Source of the DNA: Oxytricha trifallax
Taxonomy: Eukaryota > Ciliophora > Spirotrichea > Sporadotrichida > Oxytrichidae
Reading direction: 5' to 3'
NCBI GenBank assembly: GCA_000711775.1
Contig: ARYC01017223.1
Coordinates: 62,001-126,000, forward strand
Length of the DNA: 64,000 nt
The notes under the pieces: generated by a model
Databases searched by the model: none
What the model saw: only the letters and a program-made list of their open reading frames with translations
What the model was told of the DNA's origin: nothing
Made by a program: the position numbers and the translations under genes
Shown: positions 1 through 12,446 of the stretch, piece after piece
How the letters are laid out: every line of letters begins with the position of its first letter
Numbering within the stretch: position 1 is the stretch's first letter

Positions 1-687
1 GTGGTGAAGTTCCTCATTAAAGAAAATGTAAATCTTGATAAAATTGATGCAACAGGTTGCAGTCCACTCTATCACTCAATCAGAAAAGGTCAAGGTGATA
101 TTGCTTATCTACTCTACTTCAAGGGAGCTTCAGTTCACTCACCACCAGAAAAGCTTGCCAAACTTTTATGTATCTGTGGATTTAAGGGTGAAACTTCTGT
201 AGTAAAACTTCTTCATGATTGCGAAGCAAACATTGAAACTTCAGACTATGATTTGAGATCAGTTGCTCACTTAGCTGCTGCAGAAGGACACACTGAATTG
301 CTTCTCTATCTAATCAATGAGACAAATTTCAATTTTGATATTAAAGATAGATGGGGCAAGAAACCACTTGAAGAAATTTCTGACCCAAGGATTAGACAAG
401 AATTTGAGGACGCTTTGTAAAAAAGGAGCTTCAAGAAGAGACGAGGCAGCTCTTAGGGTAGAGATAAGCATGGAAGTATTGTGACTACCAATTTCAAATC
501 TGGTCAGATTGAAGCTATTAATTTTCATAAAAGTTCTAAGAAAATTATGTTTCCACTTATGTCAATATTTTTGAAAGCTGATTTGTTGAAGGGTATGATT
601 GATACAGACAAAGAAGAACTTATTTAACTTGTAAACCAACAAAAAATTGGAAAGAAAAACATTGTAGCTGAACACAACAATTAATGA
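1..687 (+). CDS. Ankyrin-repeat protein, C-terminal part (glutaminase/asparaginase-type tail)
   Basis: The reading frame is open at the window edge, so the N-terminus is missing. With TAA/TAG read as Gln it runs to TGA at 685-687; a standard-code reading would stop at 418. Residues 1-135 hold about four ankyrin repeats (GCSPLYHSIRKGQGDIAYLL; HLAAAEGHTELLLYL; DRWGKKPLEE). The AAAEGH...DRW pattern resembles the ankyrin tails of glutaminase and of eukaryotic asparaginases. The last ~90 residues are basic and match nothing I know. Ankyrin repeats are protein-binding scaffolds; the enzyme class cannot be decided without the upstream part. Confidence 0.7.
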
Positions 688-823
688 ATTCAATGATTAT
701 TTATGAAATCTCTGCATGAGATTCTCAGAAACCTAAGAAACATTATAATCATCTCTATTAAAAACAAAAGCAATTCTATTAATTATTATCAAAAAGAGTA
801 TCTAACTTTTACTATTTTTGGGG

Positions 824-1690
824 TCATTTTTTTTAATTTTGATAATTTTTACTATCATTAACTGGGTTAGCAGCCGCTGAATTACCAACCATATCAAATT
901 AGGGCTCTTCAATAAAATCATCAGAGTACACTTCGAAGTTAATTGAACGCTTTTTCTGAAAGAAATTCTGCTCATTATCGTTCTATTAATTCTAAGTTTG
1001 ATTTTAATTAGGTTATTGCAATTTTAAGGAGGGTACTTTGAAAAAGAAATTATAAAAATATATATACATTAATTTATGAAAGAATATTTTGCAAAGCTTA
1101 ATTAAAAATATGTATAATTATCTACCAATTTTTATTAATTTTTGAGTTATTATTGGTAACCGTCTTTCAATCTCTGAACAATACTGATAACCTATAAAAA
1201 TTTGTTTTTTTAATCATATTTTAACAATAATTATCAGATTATCCATAGACCTCATTTATAATTATAGATTTAATGCATAAATATAAAAATATCGCCTTGT
1301 TATAATGAATAGAATAATCTGTCTTAGTTTGATCTAAATTTCTTACTTATTTTCTTGGAATTTATTTTGGATCAAAGTAATAAGCTTCAGCTACAAATAA
1401 ATGTGAGGCGATGTCCTCGTTACTCTTTTCTATATAATTTTTCACTTTTTTTATTTAAGAAATTATAATATAAACTCATAGTCTGAAGCATATGCTTCTC
1501 GATGAGGACCTCATGGTAGTATTTTTCTTTATCGTTTCTCACGAAATGATAAACTATGGTAAGTTTAGGAGGGTTGAATTTCAGCAGGAATTAAGTAGGG
1601 ACTGAGGGCATCAGAGAGCCAGACATCGAAAGTGCTGCGAGGTCCACAAACTAAAAAAGATGCATTAAGATTATAAATATATTAATTTAG
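824..1690 (-). CDS. Possible CEP19-like centrosomal protein, interrupted
   Basis: Two coding pieces lie on the minus strand. The upstream piece (about 1690-1500) reads FNPPKLTIVYHFVRNDKEK then YYHEVLIEKHM, resembling the N-terminal PP-x-L-x-I-x-Y core of CEP19. The downstream piece (about 1050-824) reads RSINFEVYSDDFIEEPQFD, like the acidic C-terminus of that family, and ends in TGA at 824-826. Sequence between 1050 and 1490 is AT-rich and is probably one or more IESs with a small piece (IPRKQV, VISIVQRLKDGY). CEP19 acts at centrioles and cilium bases with FOP/CEP350. The start was not found; a 3' splice-like TTTTTTAG precedes the first piece. The family call is tentative. Confidence 0.4.
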
Positions 1691-2072
1691 ATTTTATTAA
1701 GGAAAGTATCATGATTGAATTAGTCCACCATTAATATATGGTTTTGGGGTTCTTATAAAAAAAAGAAACCTTATTATCTTTATATAATTTTATAAAAAAT
1801 GAAAAGCTAATAATGAGGAGTGAAAGTGTGAGTTGAGATATAATTACTTACTTTTGGAGAGGTAGCTGTCATTTTATAATTAAATATTTCTCAATTTTAT
1901 TTTAATTCTATTTAAATTATTTATTTTTATAATTTATCAGTTCATTAACTTTTTGATAATGAAGTCTACCCCAGCTTCAATATTTATAAACCCCAAGAAA
2001 ACCTTAAAAACAATAAATTAAAAATAAATACTATATGATTTTAGTTTGTAAAGCAAATTATTTATGAACTGA
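1691..2072. other. AT-rich spacer
   Basis: Very A+T-rich sequence between two minus-strand genes. I see no conserved coding piece, RNA gene or repeat. It may hold chromosome ends or breakage signals that cannot be recognised by eye. Confidence 0.5.
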
Positions 2073-4480
2073 TCACAGAATTAACTGCTCTTCGTGGCCA
2101 CCTTCATCGTCATCATTGCCGTTGTCCGCAGCTCCATCATCATCCACTTCTTCCAGGTCATTAGCATTAGCAGTGCCTATAAAATTGCCATTCATATCGT
2201 ATATATTGCCATCGGGATCCATCAGGAATTCCTGTTCCTCTCCCTCTATCTAGATCCTCCTCATCACTATGTTGTCCTTGATATATACGCTTTCCTCCTC
2301 TTCATCGCCCAGAGCATTGCCGCCATTGCCAGCATTGCTCATGTCATTTTGGTTGTTCTGAGACATATTCTGTTGCGATATATTGTTGTTGTTGATATCA
2401 ACTTGAGAGTTGTCGTAGTGATTTATGTTGCCGTTGTTTTCATCATCATCGTATATGTCTAGGAGGTTATGGTTGTTCATCTCCCCTGAACCACTCAATA
2501 TCTACTGGTTGTGTTGTTGTTAACTGAATGGGTTGTTGGCTGCGTTCTCTTAATGATCCATGCTTTTCTCGCTTTCAAAGTCTATAATATCCATCAGATC
2601 ATCATGTGCGTTGCTATGAGCGTTGTTTCTGACTTGATTTTAAGTGGCACTAACTGCACTCTGAGCAGCCACTTAATTGCTATGATTAATGTTGACAAAG
2701 ACACTTGGAGGTTGTTGGGAGTACATCATGGGGATGTGCTCCTCTTCATTCTAATGATTTATGAAGTTAGTATTGTTGCTATTGTTATCGTAGTGATTGT
2801 GTAGATCGTTAACTTGTGGGGAGTGACTGGGAGCTATATTTTAGACAAATGGCCCACTTTTACTATCATTATAATATAAAAACAAATCTGAAATATCTCT
2901 ACTTTTAAATGATAAGACTACTATGGGTTATATTAATTTTAATATTCGAGATAAATATTGATTTAATATGTAGTATTTTAAGATTATTCTGCTGTAATAA
3001 AGCTTGGGATCTAACACTTCAGTAATAGCTCCATTGATTAATCTCATGGCTAGTTGCTGCTATTCACTACCCAAACCGTTATTATCCTCATCACCAGTTG
3101 AATTGTTGCCCATGAAATTTGGGTAGTTATTCTTGAAAATGACTTCTATCTCGATTCTTATACAACAAAAATATGCTAATAGTGTAAAGGAGTTAATCAT
3201 ATAACTATAAATTTAAAATTCTTATGGCAAGGAGGACCATAGGCATGATGAAATTAGCGAAAACACGCTTTTTATCGTGTTTTAATTCCAATTAAGTTAC
3301 ACATTGCAAGATAGAAATGAAAAGCTATTTCAGGTGATATGTGTCCAGTGGTAATTGGTTTAAGTGCCCAAATGTTACCCAGTATACAAAATGAGCAATT
3401 TACAGATAAAAAATTTAACATGCTAAAGGAATGTCATTAAATCTCCTTAATGTCAGATTTTGGGGTTTTAAACTTTTATATAAACCTTATTACATATCTC
3501 TGATAATATCCTCGGGAGTAATTTGAATGGGGTTTTGCAGTTCCTTCATCCACTCATTCTTGTGTATTTTATCAATGGGAAACAAATATTTCTTTGAAAC
3601 CAGATCATTAAACGCCTTGTTATTAGTATCAACATTTAACCCATTTTATATCCCTCCATCAGCATTTCCATATGGTCCATCATTCATTGTGTTTGAAATT
3701 AGGCTGTTTAAGCTGTCTCTGATACCTTTTGCATTTTGAGGGTGAGATTTCTAGTCTGAAGGGATTGGGGCTATGTTTCCAAATGGATAAAGGAATTTAT
3801 ATTTCCATTGTTCTACTGACATGTTTAGATCTTTCTAAATATTTTATTGTATACTCATATGAGAAATAGGTATTCCCATCCTATATTCACTAAGGAATGA
3901 CATTTATTATAAAATAGGATCTTTTCTTTTGGCTTCTGCAGCTTGTTCAGCGAGATCAGCCTTGACCTTATGCAACTCAAATTGCTTCGCTTTTTTCTTG
4001 TATTACGGTATTGATTCATATAATTTCTTCGCAATATCTGGATTAATATTCACCAATTTTTTATCCTCCAATAAGCCTATATAAATATGTCATAAATTTT
4101 CAAAAAACTAAAGTATCAAACTGTGAAAATTATCATTAATTAAATAGGACTATGTTTGAACTTACTCTTATAGAATTTCTCATCTTAATTATTGATATTG
4201 GTCTAACTATTAAATAAATCTCCTGCTTTCATGTGTTTATTTCTGACAGTATTTAAACCCACAGATTGATTGGAATTATTAGTGTTTTTTTATTGTGATT
4301 GTTCTAGCTACTAAGCCAAGTTAAATTCCTCTCTGTTGTTCTCAAATGTCTTCTTTTTCTTTTACTGAATATAAATACAGACCTAATAGATATATATTGA
4401 ATGTTTTTTGTCAATAATTTCTAGGTAACGCACAGCATATTCATATTCAATGACCTTGATAAACTCCTCAAAGAAATTAT
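2073..4480 (-). CDS. Asn/Gln-rich acidic protein, uncharacterised
   Basis: The minus strand is open from about 4480 to TGA at 2073-2075 once inserts are removed. In order: a Tyr-rich start (FFEEFIKVIEYEYAVRYLEI), a basic Gln-rich part, an intron (about 4171-4084, GTAAGT...TATATAG), a helical stretch (NPDIAKKLYESIPQYKKKAK), a Pro/Asn-rich middle, and a C-terminus dense in Asn, Asp and Glu ending MDPDGNIYDMNGNFIGT and an acidic tail. An IES at about 2879-2994 has TTTAT repeats at its ends. Between 3130 and 3430 the frame changes, implying another IES. The N-terminus above 4480 is unresolved. The function is unknown; composition suggests a disordered nuclear or RNA-associated protein. Confidence 0.65.
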
Positions 4481-4869
4481 AATAAATAAAATGAATGAAT
4501 TAAAGCAAGATATGATTGTAAGAAAGTAAAGTAAAAATTAAAATTTAATTAGATTTTAATTATAATAATAAGTTATGATGAATAATTTGCTTAAAAAGGA
4601 GGAACCACAATAGTTCCACCAGAAACATAATTATAACTTCAGTCAGAATGTAGATTGTTTATCTTCAAACAATATAGGGAGTAAAAGTACTTAAAATAAT
4701 GATAAATTTTATCAGTTACAATGATTAATCTTATACTTCAAGCAAAATCTTAAATGATATAGAATTTAAATTTAAAAGCTCTTCATTTAAATTAAATTAT
4801 TAGTTAACTTTATTTATTAATGTTAGAAACTCCCCCCCATAAAAAACAATAACTTGCAATAATTTGGTT

Positions 4870-5034
4870 AATTAAAATATAACAATCTGTCCCAGACGCC
4901 ATCCACCGTTGAAATCCCCTCAGATTAGTAAACAACATCCAGTTTTCTGCTATAATTGCCGAAACATGGAAAAGGTCAAGAAAGAAAAATGAGTGAGAGT
5001 GTGGTTTCATCAAACGCAAACACCCAGTATTCAA
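4870..5034. other. GC-richer possible coding piece, strand unresolved
   Basis: This stretch stands out from its AT-rich flanks as MDSs do here. Both strands are open. The plus frame gives a Gln/Ser-rich peptide (TPSTVEIPSDQQTTSSF); the minus frame gives a longer mixed peptide starting MNTGCLRLMKP. It could be the first segment of a neighbouring gene or a stray segment of another locus. Confidence 0.3.
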
Positions 5035-5061
5035 TTCAATTCAATATTATTTTATATTGAA

Positions 5062-8000
5062 ATGAATATTAATTTTATGGTACAATATGAAGATTTTAAA
5101 AAGTTTTGTTAATTAATAGATTACCAAAACTCTAAAGTAAATTTAATCACAGATCAGAATAATAACGGTGGAAGCAGCAATAACAGCAGTAGAAGCAAAA
5201 GAAAATTATCTTAAAATTCAAAATAAAATAACAATAGTGGCAGTAAACAAAGAAATAGCTTGATAAACAGCAACAAATAAACAAACAATATTACCAAAAA
5301 TATTAATGGATTTGTTAATCAATTGAATGGCAACAGATAAATACAGGATTAGTTTCAATCAAGAAATATCAATCGCAATAGTACAGTTAATGCCTCAAGA
5401 AACAGCAGGAATAAGCTAAAAAACATAAAAAAAATTCTTAGTTTTAATCATAATTACCTTTTTTATCAAATTTTTTGTATAAATTATTGAATAAGACCAA
5501 TAATTTAAGTGTGACTTATCATTCTTCCCGTCAAAACGACCAAGATAAAGCCAAAGACAACAGTTTATCCAATTCAAAGATTAAGAGAGATTGTAAATAT
5601 ATCAATTTTGAATAATTTTTTGCAAAGAGATGCTAGCGTGACAAGTGCAAGTAAACCTTATCAAATTAGACATTAAAGTTAAAATCGAAACGATGGCGAT
5701 AAAGATGGAGAACCAGAGTGTATCTTTTTCGGAGCTTAAGACCATTATCATATTTTTTAAAAATATTTCTGAGGTATTTTACAACTTTATTTTTTTACCA
5801 TGATCAAGAAGATGATATAAACGACAACATAAACTCGTTACATTCGAATGAAATAGATTAATTGCTCTTAATTTCATAAAACAGTGATACGTTAATGTCA
5901 ACTCAAAAACAGCTCGACTTTCTGAATATAACTACGAATATGAATACGCACAAGTATAAGAAACCATAAAATAAAAATAGTGGATAATTCAAGTAAAAGC
6001 AGAGTGTCAATAACAATATGTAATTACTCTAAATGCCAAGCATAAAAAACATTAATTTTCATGCGAAACAGAGCAAAAGTAGTGGATTGAGTGTAAGAAA
6101 TGATAAAATTATCGGGAGTGGGAATGGCTAATTGGTGTAGAGCGCTTAAAACAGTTAGAGAGAATAGCAGCAATATTAGATATTCAAAGACAAATCTAGT
6201 AGTTCTACTGCTACTAATACTGTAGGTACTATATTTTTAATAAGTTAAAGATGCTAAATGTAGCATTTATGAATACCATGTTGATTGTGATGAATTTTTA
6301 AATTACCACAAGTTTAATAAATAACAACCAATTTCAGAGTGGCTATGTAAAACTTGAACCCTAAAATAAAAAAGAAAGAATTACTAATTCGAAAATTGGT
6401 TTTCACAAGCCAGAAATAATAAAACTGAATCAACAACCAAATAGATTAAGCGTTATTAATAGTAACTTCCTCTCTTCTGATATTATGAACGCAAGTGACA
6501 CTCAAATGTTTAATTCATCTTTTGGTCAAGAACCATCAGTGAGAAAAGTGTATAAACGGGAATAGGGCACTCTCACTGCCGCTAAACTTGAAATGCAAAT
6601 ACATTAAACTTTGATTTAGGACTAATAGAGTCATAAAAAGGAAGAGAGTGAATTAAAAGAGCTAGAGGAAGAAGTCAAAATGATTAATCAGGAGCTGTGG
6701 TGTGTGCCTGATAGATTTATAGAGCTATCTATGGATAATCACACCATTAAATCGCTTGATTTATAAGGCAATTAAATTCGAAGATTTTTCTAAAAGTTCT
6801 TAGATTGTCTGCCAAACATTGAAACATTGAACTTGTCTAAGAATTAACTTTAAACATTTAATGTTAAAAGTCATTGTAAACTAAGAATATTAAACTTAAG
6901 TTATAATTAGCTTGACAACTTAGGCGATGAGGTAGGTAATATTTAATCGCTTTAAGAAATTAATATCTCACATAACCAATTTAAAAGATTAACTACTTCT
7001 GTAATTTCACTGAAAAAGCTTGAAATATTAGACATTTCCTTTAATAAATTACGAGATTTGCCAAATGGTTTAGGATATTTGACTAAGCTGAGTTAACTTT
7101 ACTTATAAAACAACAAACTTAAATATCTTCCAAGTGAGTTTCATTATTTGAAAAACTTAACTAAAATTGGAATTGATTGGCTTTAATATTGTTACCCTCC
7201 CTTACCAGTAATATTTGAGAAATAGCAAAAGCGTTTCGAAGAATTCAACTCAAATTTTTGTAAACTTTCATAGTAAAAAGAGTAGAATGAACTATCTAGA
7301 GATTAAAATATAACTTTCCATGAATTTACTAAAGCTCTGAGCTCATCAGAAAGCTATATATAATACATGGATAATAAAAATAGGTCTAAGTTACACTTAG
7401 CTGTTCTAAAAAATGATAAAACTATCTTGAATTATTTGCTTGAAAATGAAACCGATTCAGACTGCTTAAATGACTTGGACACTGATCACTACAGTCCACT
7501 GGGTTTAGCTTTGAAAGAGGAAAAAATCAAGTTGGTCCATAGATTGCTTAAAGAAATAAATATAAAAATAGATATTAGATGCGGACAGTTCAACTCGGCT
7601 TTGATGCTAGCGATTTAAAAACTAGACCCTTCTATAGTAGAGAAAATGTTGGAAAAAGGCTCGGATGTGAATTTAAAAGATATTAACTCTGGAGACTATC
7701 CAATACACATGTTAATGAGTGTCTTTAATAAAAATATTACTAACTCAAGAAGGATACTAGAACTTATGATATAATATGCCTGTGATCTAAATCTAAAGAA
7801 TTCTGATTAATGGACTGCCTTACATTTAGCAGTCAAGAAAAATAGTTACGAAGCTGTTCAAGCATTAATCGAAACAAGCTATTAAGGTTTAGAATTGGAC
7901 GGTGTAGATTTAAACAATCAAGGTGGCACTGATCGACTAACACCATTACATTTAGCTGCTTCTGGAAGTTACATTACAAACTATAATTTATTTAGTAATT

Positions 8001-11000
8001 ATGTAATATATGATTATTATAATACAAGATTGTTAACATATTGATTGAGAACGGGGCAGATCTTTTTATCTAAAACATATACCAAAAGACTCCATTTAAC
8101 TGTGTAAGCAACAACCTGTTGATGTTAAAGTTACTTAAAAAAGCATAAGTGAAACGGACTAAACTGATCTTCTCTACCTCAGAAAATCTCTCATAAGTAA
8201 AAGAACAGCACTTTTAAAATTCTGAAATTATGAGCAAAGTTTTTCACAATTCGAAGAAGAATATTAAACCAAAGTAGCTCCATAGTGTCAATTAAACATT
8301 GAATTAAAAAACTCTAGAAAATTATGAGATACCGAGTGAAACTCAGGTAAAAGAAGCTGAACAAAAAATGATTAGTTTTTAACATTAACTTAACGCCATT
8401 GCTAAATATCTTTAAGATCCGACTAAAAAATAATTGTTTAAGAATTTTCAAGGTTAGTAGATTGTAAGCTCTGCCAAAATGTTTAAGGTTGACTTATAAT
8501 TTAAAAAAATTTAATTTAAATCTTTTTCTTTCCTTTTTTATATTTTATTTTAATTTAACTTCAGGAGGAATGTGTCTATAGATGGAATAAACAATAAGCT
8601 ACTTTCCGACTCAGTTATTGCTGAGGAAGAAAACTCTCCTTAAACTTTGAAATCTCCAAAAATAAAAAACCTTACAAACAATTTCAATTCACCTGATCTT
8701 TCTCTAACAAAGAAGAATTCACTCAAAAACTCTAAAAATAAAAGGAGTTCAGGCAAGAGACCCTTATCCCCTGAGGAACCAAATTTTTAGATTAAAACCA
8801 TGAAAACGCCTAATAGATTAAGAAAAAAGGATAGAAGTGGTAACCGGTTTTCTAAAACTACACAAGATTTCAATCAGTTACTAAATACTAATTTCTCTTC
8901 AAATTAAACATCGAATATCTACTTTAATAGCTATATTTTTTTTCTAAAGTCTTATATAATTTTAAATATTATATGATTTATAAAATTATTAATTAACTAA
9001 ATAATTAACTACTTTTTGAAAGATGAACTCACAGATTATTAATAGTTTAACTTGAAGTCCTCTCAAGAATAAATATAGATTGTTGCTAAATTTTAACAAT
9101 TGTTTTTGAGTTCGAATGAAAAGCAGTATAATCTAGTTGTGGATATAATTGAGACTTTAGATTAAATTACCAATGATTACATTTATAGAGGTAATAAAAT
9201 TAAAAATAAAACATGAAAGTCTTAAAACAATTTTAGGGTTAATTTTAATTAAAATAAATAAGCACATAAAAATTAATTACATAACAGAGATAATCCTAGA
9301 ATTCATTGAAAATCTTTAAATATCTTTATAAATTGAGGCAAAATACAGGTTTAGAGATAGATTAGAGCTCTTACAACAGAAGTTATAAACCCCAAAACCC
9401 CTTATCTCCTCTAAGATTGAAGACTTACTAGATTAATTCCCAAATATTTACAACTTAAACGTAAACAATCATGAAAATTAAAGATTTACTATGAGCAGGC
9501 TGAGTAACACAGGAGTGAACATAGACTTGAAATTTAATTCGGATGAGCACAATATTAATAACTTACATAGAGATAAAAATCCCTTTGTTAAGAAGTACTC
9601 TGAGTAGTGTACGAAAAAGAATTCTTCCAAAAAAATAATAGACGCGAGGGATATACATAAAAATTCTGTGGGATAAAAAAATGGATTGATGGCCGTCAGA
9701 CAAAATGGAGCTGGGAGTAGGGACAAGGCTATAAGTTTCACTGGGATATATTAAAATTAAAATTTGATGATTCCTAGCAAGAAATAATTGCATCATCCTG
9801 CTATAACATTCAATCTACCTAATAAAAAGAACACTAATATTGTGACAATTATGAAAAAATTATAATTTATTGGCAAACAATAGATTGATCTATAAGGTAG
9901 AATTATGATAATTTATACTTGTAAAGTTATTCACAATAATACACTAAGTGTAAATGCCTAAATTTAGGAAAGTTTCAAGAATAAATATGTCGTATTTTCT
10001 CCACCATCAATTGGAAAGTAGTAGTCTAATGTAAAAGTACTTAAAAAATAAATTTAATTTATGTCTTATTATAAAACTATCAATATCACTATCTATTACT
10101 AATGTAACATATTTATGATAAATTAAAATCAAATTAAATTAAATTACTTTAGATTGACGCAGAATTAGACAAGACTCAGAATATCTTCAATTTCAATCAA
10201 TCGATTTAAACCTCCACTTCAGCATAGAAACCTCCATTATCGTCTAATTTAGTATTCCTCTCTCCACATGCCACTTCAGGGTTCAAGAACTACTTTCAAG
10301 AATAGAAAGAAGAGGGTAGTACGCCAAAACAAAAGTAAATTAATACTCAAACCACCAGAATCAAACATGATATAAATTTCAATAATGGTACTACAAATAA
10401 AGTTACTGTAAGTAATGATGCATAGAGAACGAATATTCGTGATAAAATGACTTTGAAAACATCTCTAGGTATAACTTAAGATAAGCATGCTAGTAAAATG
10501 CTGAACTATCACAATCATAAAAGCGACGGTAAACCTTAAAACAATTTAGATCCGCTCATTGTAGATTAAGATAAACTTTCTTAGGAGTAATCTAGATAGA
10601 ACTCAGCTTATAAAGTTCAAAAAGTAGCACTATAAGAGTTGTTTGAGGGTTAAGAATTAATTGAAGAATTTCCAGAGGATCTCTGCTCAGCTGATTTGAA
10701 TTTTCAAATAAACAAATTGCAATCAAATGATAAAAAGAACTCTACTCAAAAGAAAATTAACTCTTCAAAATTAAGCATAGGACTGGGCAGTGACTGTAAT
10801 GAAAACCAAAAAGTCTCAAGAATAAAAAACAATAGAGCATAAGATAAAGTTAGTGATCGGATGAGTGATTAATGGAAAATATATTCGTTAAGGAAAGTTA
10901 TTGATAGTCCTAAAGCTCCCAATTCTTCAAGTAAAAAGCCTTAATAATAGGGCAAAACTGGCACCATTGACATGAATAATAAACCTAAAATTTCATAGAA

Positions 11001-11034
11001 TTTTGGATTTTAATAGACAAGGAAAAAGTCTTGA
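5062..11034 (+). CDS. Giant leucine-rich-repeat plus ankyrin protein
   Basis: An open chain of coding pieces runs from ATG at 5062 to TGA at 11032-11034, with several AT-rich inserts (for example near 5440-5510, 5740-5800, 6215-6330, 8490-8560, 8935-9030, 9195-9310 and 10035-10150). Order: Asn/Ser/Gln-rich N-terminus; coiled coil near 6600-6690; about seven LRRs at 6720-7190 (LPNIETLNLSKNQL; LEILDISFNKLRDLP; LSQLYLQNNKLKYLPSEF); about six ankyrin repeats at 7365-8100 (TALHLAVKKNSYEAVQALIE; TPLHLAASGS); then a long Lys/Ser/Asn-rich tail. LRR-ankyrin combinations occur in large scaffolds and ROCO-type proteins, but no kinase or GTPase domain is visible. Start and exact segment joins are provisional. 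A telomere-like 17-mer lies inside at 9387. Confidence 0.65.
9387..9403 (+). repeat. Internal telomere-like C4A4 tract, copy 1
   Basis: The 17-mer AAACCCCAAAACCCCTT lies in the coding frame of the LRR-ankyrin gene, encoding a TPKPL-type peptide. Hypotrich macronuclear telomeres are (C4A4)n. Identical 17-mers occur at 13666 and 22931. Confidence 0.85.
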
Positions 11035-11174
11035 AAAAGATTAAGAAATGACTTTTTTAGATCTATTAATCCTTAATTATTTCTTAACTTTACATAATGT
11101 GATATATATTTTTTAAGAAATTAATGCATTCTAAGTCACTATATAAATCATCATTTCAATGAAACTATTTTAAA

Positions 11175-11375
11175 TCATAATTTGGAAAATTCCTCCTTAA
11201 TTTTCTTTCTTATTTCAGTTGGCTTGAAGAGATAATTGGCTTTCTTAACTACTGCTTGTATAAATTCCTCTCTTTTAATTCTCGAGTGAATGTCAAAAAT
11301 TTGATCCAAGAATTTTTCTTGAATGTTTTCATAAACTTACTGCCATTTTTCTTTGTCTTCTTGACTATCTCTCAT
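11175..11375 (-). CDS. Small charged protein, 66 aa, uncharacterised
   Basis: A compact frame runs from ATG (11373-11375) to TGA (11175-11177). One TAA read as Gln falls within KWQQVYENIQEKFLDQ. The product is helical and highly charged, with a basic C-terminus (KPTEIRKKIKEEFSKL) and no membrane segment. It sits just 3' of the next minus gene. It could be a complete small protein or the last segment of a split gene. Confidence 0.5.
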
Positions 11376-11450
11376 TTTAAATTTATAATTTAGACTATAA
11401 AAAAATATAAAATGAATAAAAATACAAAAATTATTTATAAATGATTCAAT

Positions 11451-12288
11451 TCATTCAAAGAGATTTAATTGTTATAATGACATTAAAATATCTCTCACAT
11501 AGATTTACTCGATTCCCACATTTTTAACTTCTTCGTCTCCTATTTCTTAACTCCATTTGTGGATTTGTACACTGGCAAGCTCAAGCAATCGCCAGAAGCA
11601 GTCCTTCAAGTCCTTGTCATTAGCAGAAATCTATTCCTGCAGCCCATCCTGGAGTACATCATATAGGCATTTAGATTTCTCCTCTGGAGTGCCTTAGCAG
11701 TAAAGCAGACCGAACAATAGTAAATACTAAATAGACATTTCACCTTAGTTTTCAGAGTCTTGTAGTTTGAAGCAACTTGAAGTCATAATCTTTGTTAATG
11801 CAGAGTCATTCATTCAATTTATAAATCAATGTTAAAAAGTTAAAGAAGAAGCCAACTTATAGTTATTATTGATAAAGTTATATTGAATTGTTGGTAAGAT
11901 CTTCCCAGTCTTCATAATCTCTAGCAAAGACATAAGTTATCTATCGCAGACTCACAGTTTCCTTACCATACACCAATTTCTTCAGCCTACCTTCGTACTC
12001 CCTGATATCCATAATCTACAACGGCAATCTGGCTTCAATTCTTTCATAAGCTGTCTTTTTACTCATTATATTTTGAGGTTTCAACTGGATTTATTTCCTC
12101 CTGCTCTATGTGGCGTTTTTACCACTTTTACCCCCTCCTGTTCCTAATTTATTGATAAAAGTGTTGTCATCCATGTTCATAGTCTACTCTGATTGTGAAG
12201 CTAAGTCAGCAGCAGCACCTGAGTTAGGCTGTTTATTTTAGGCTTGCTATAGGTGATGTTTTGCAATTCCACTTTACTACCCTCCCAT
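11451..12288 (-). CDS. Putative N-myristoylated protein, uncharacterised
   Basis: The frame starts at ATG 12288 with MGGQQSG, a plausible N-myristoylation signal, followed by a Gln/Ala-rich linker and GTGGGKSGK. A conserved-looking helical body follows (YERIEARLPLQIMDIREYEG; LLLFGLLYCQGTPEEKSK; WRLLELASVQIHKW), ending at TGA 11451-11453. One IES (11811-11889, pointer AAT) separates YEDWEDLTNN from DSALTKIM; removal restores the frame. The LLYCQGTPEEK pattern recalls EF-hand-like ciliate proteins, but no canonical Ca-binding loop is visible. It is probably membrane-associated. Confidence 0.65.
11811..11889 (-). other. IES, pointer AAT
   Basis: AT-rich insert in the MGGQQSG gene. A short repeat AAT (minus strand) sits at both ends, and removal joins two codons in frame. 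The pointer is only 3 bases, so the boundaries are approximate. Confidence 0.5.
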
Positions 12289-12446
12289 TTTAAAGTCAAT
12301 TGTGAGATAATTAACAAATTCAAATTTATATAATTTAAATCAATATATGTTGACTTGTGGGTTTTCAAAAATATGCCTGGTAAAATATGAATAATAATCA
12401 ATAAAAATTATAATTAATTAATAATAATTCGATCAGGGAATATAAA

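Noticed and set aside
2094..2804. Long hydrophobic plus-strand open frames
   Set aside because: They are antisense shadows of the Asn/Gln-rich minus gene; their Ile/Val/Leu runs come from reverse-complemented Asn/Asp codons.
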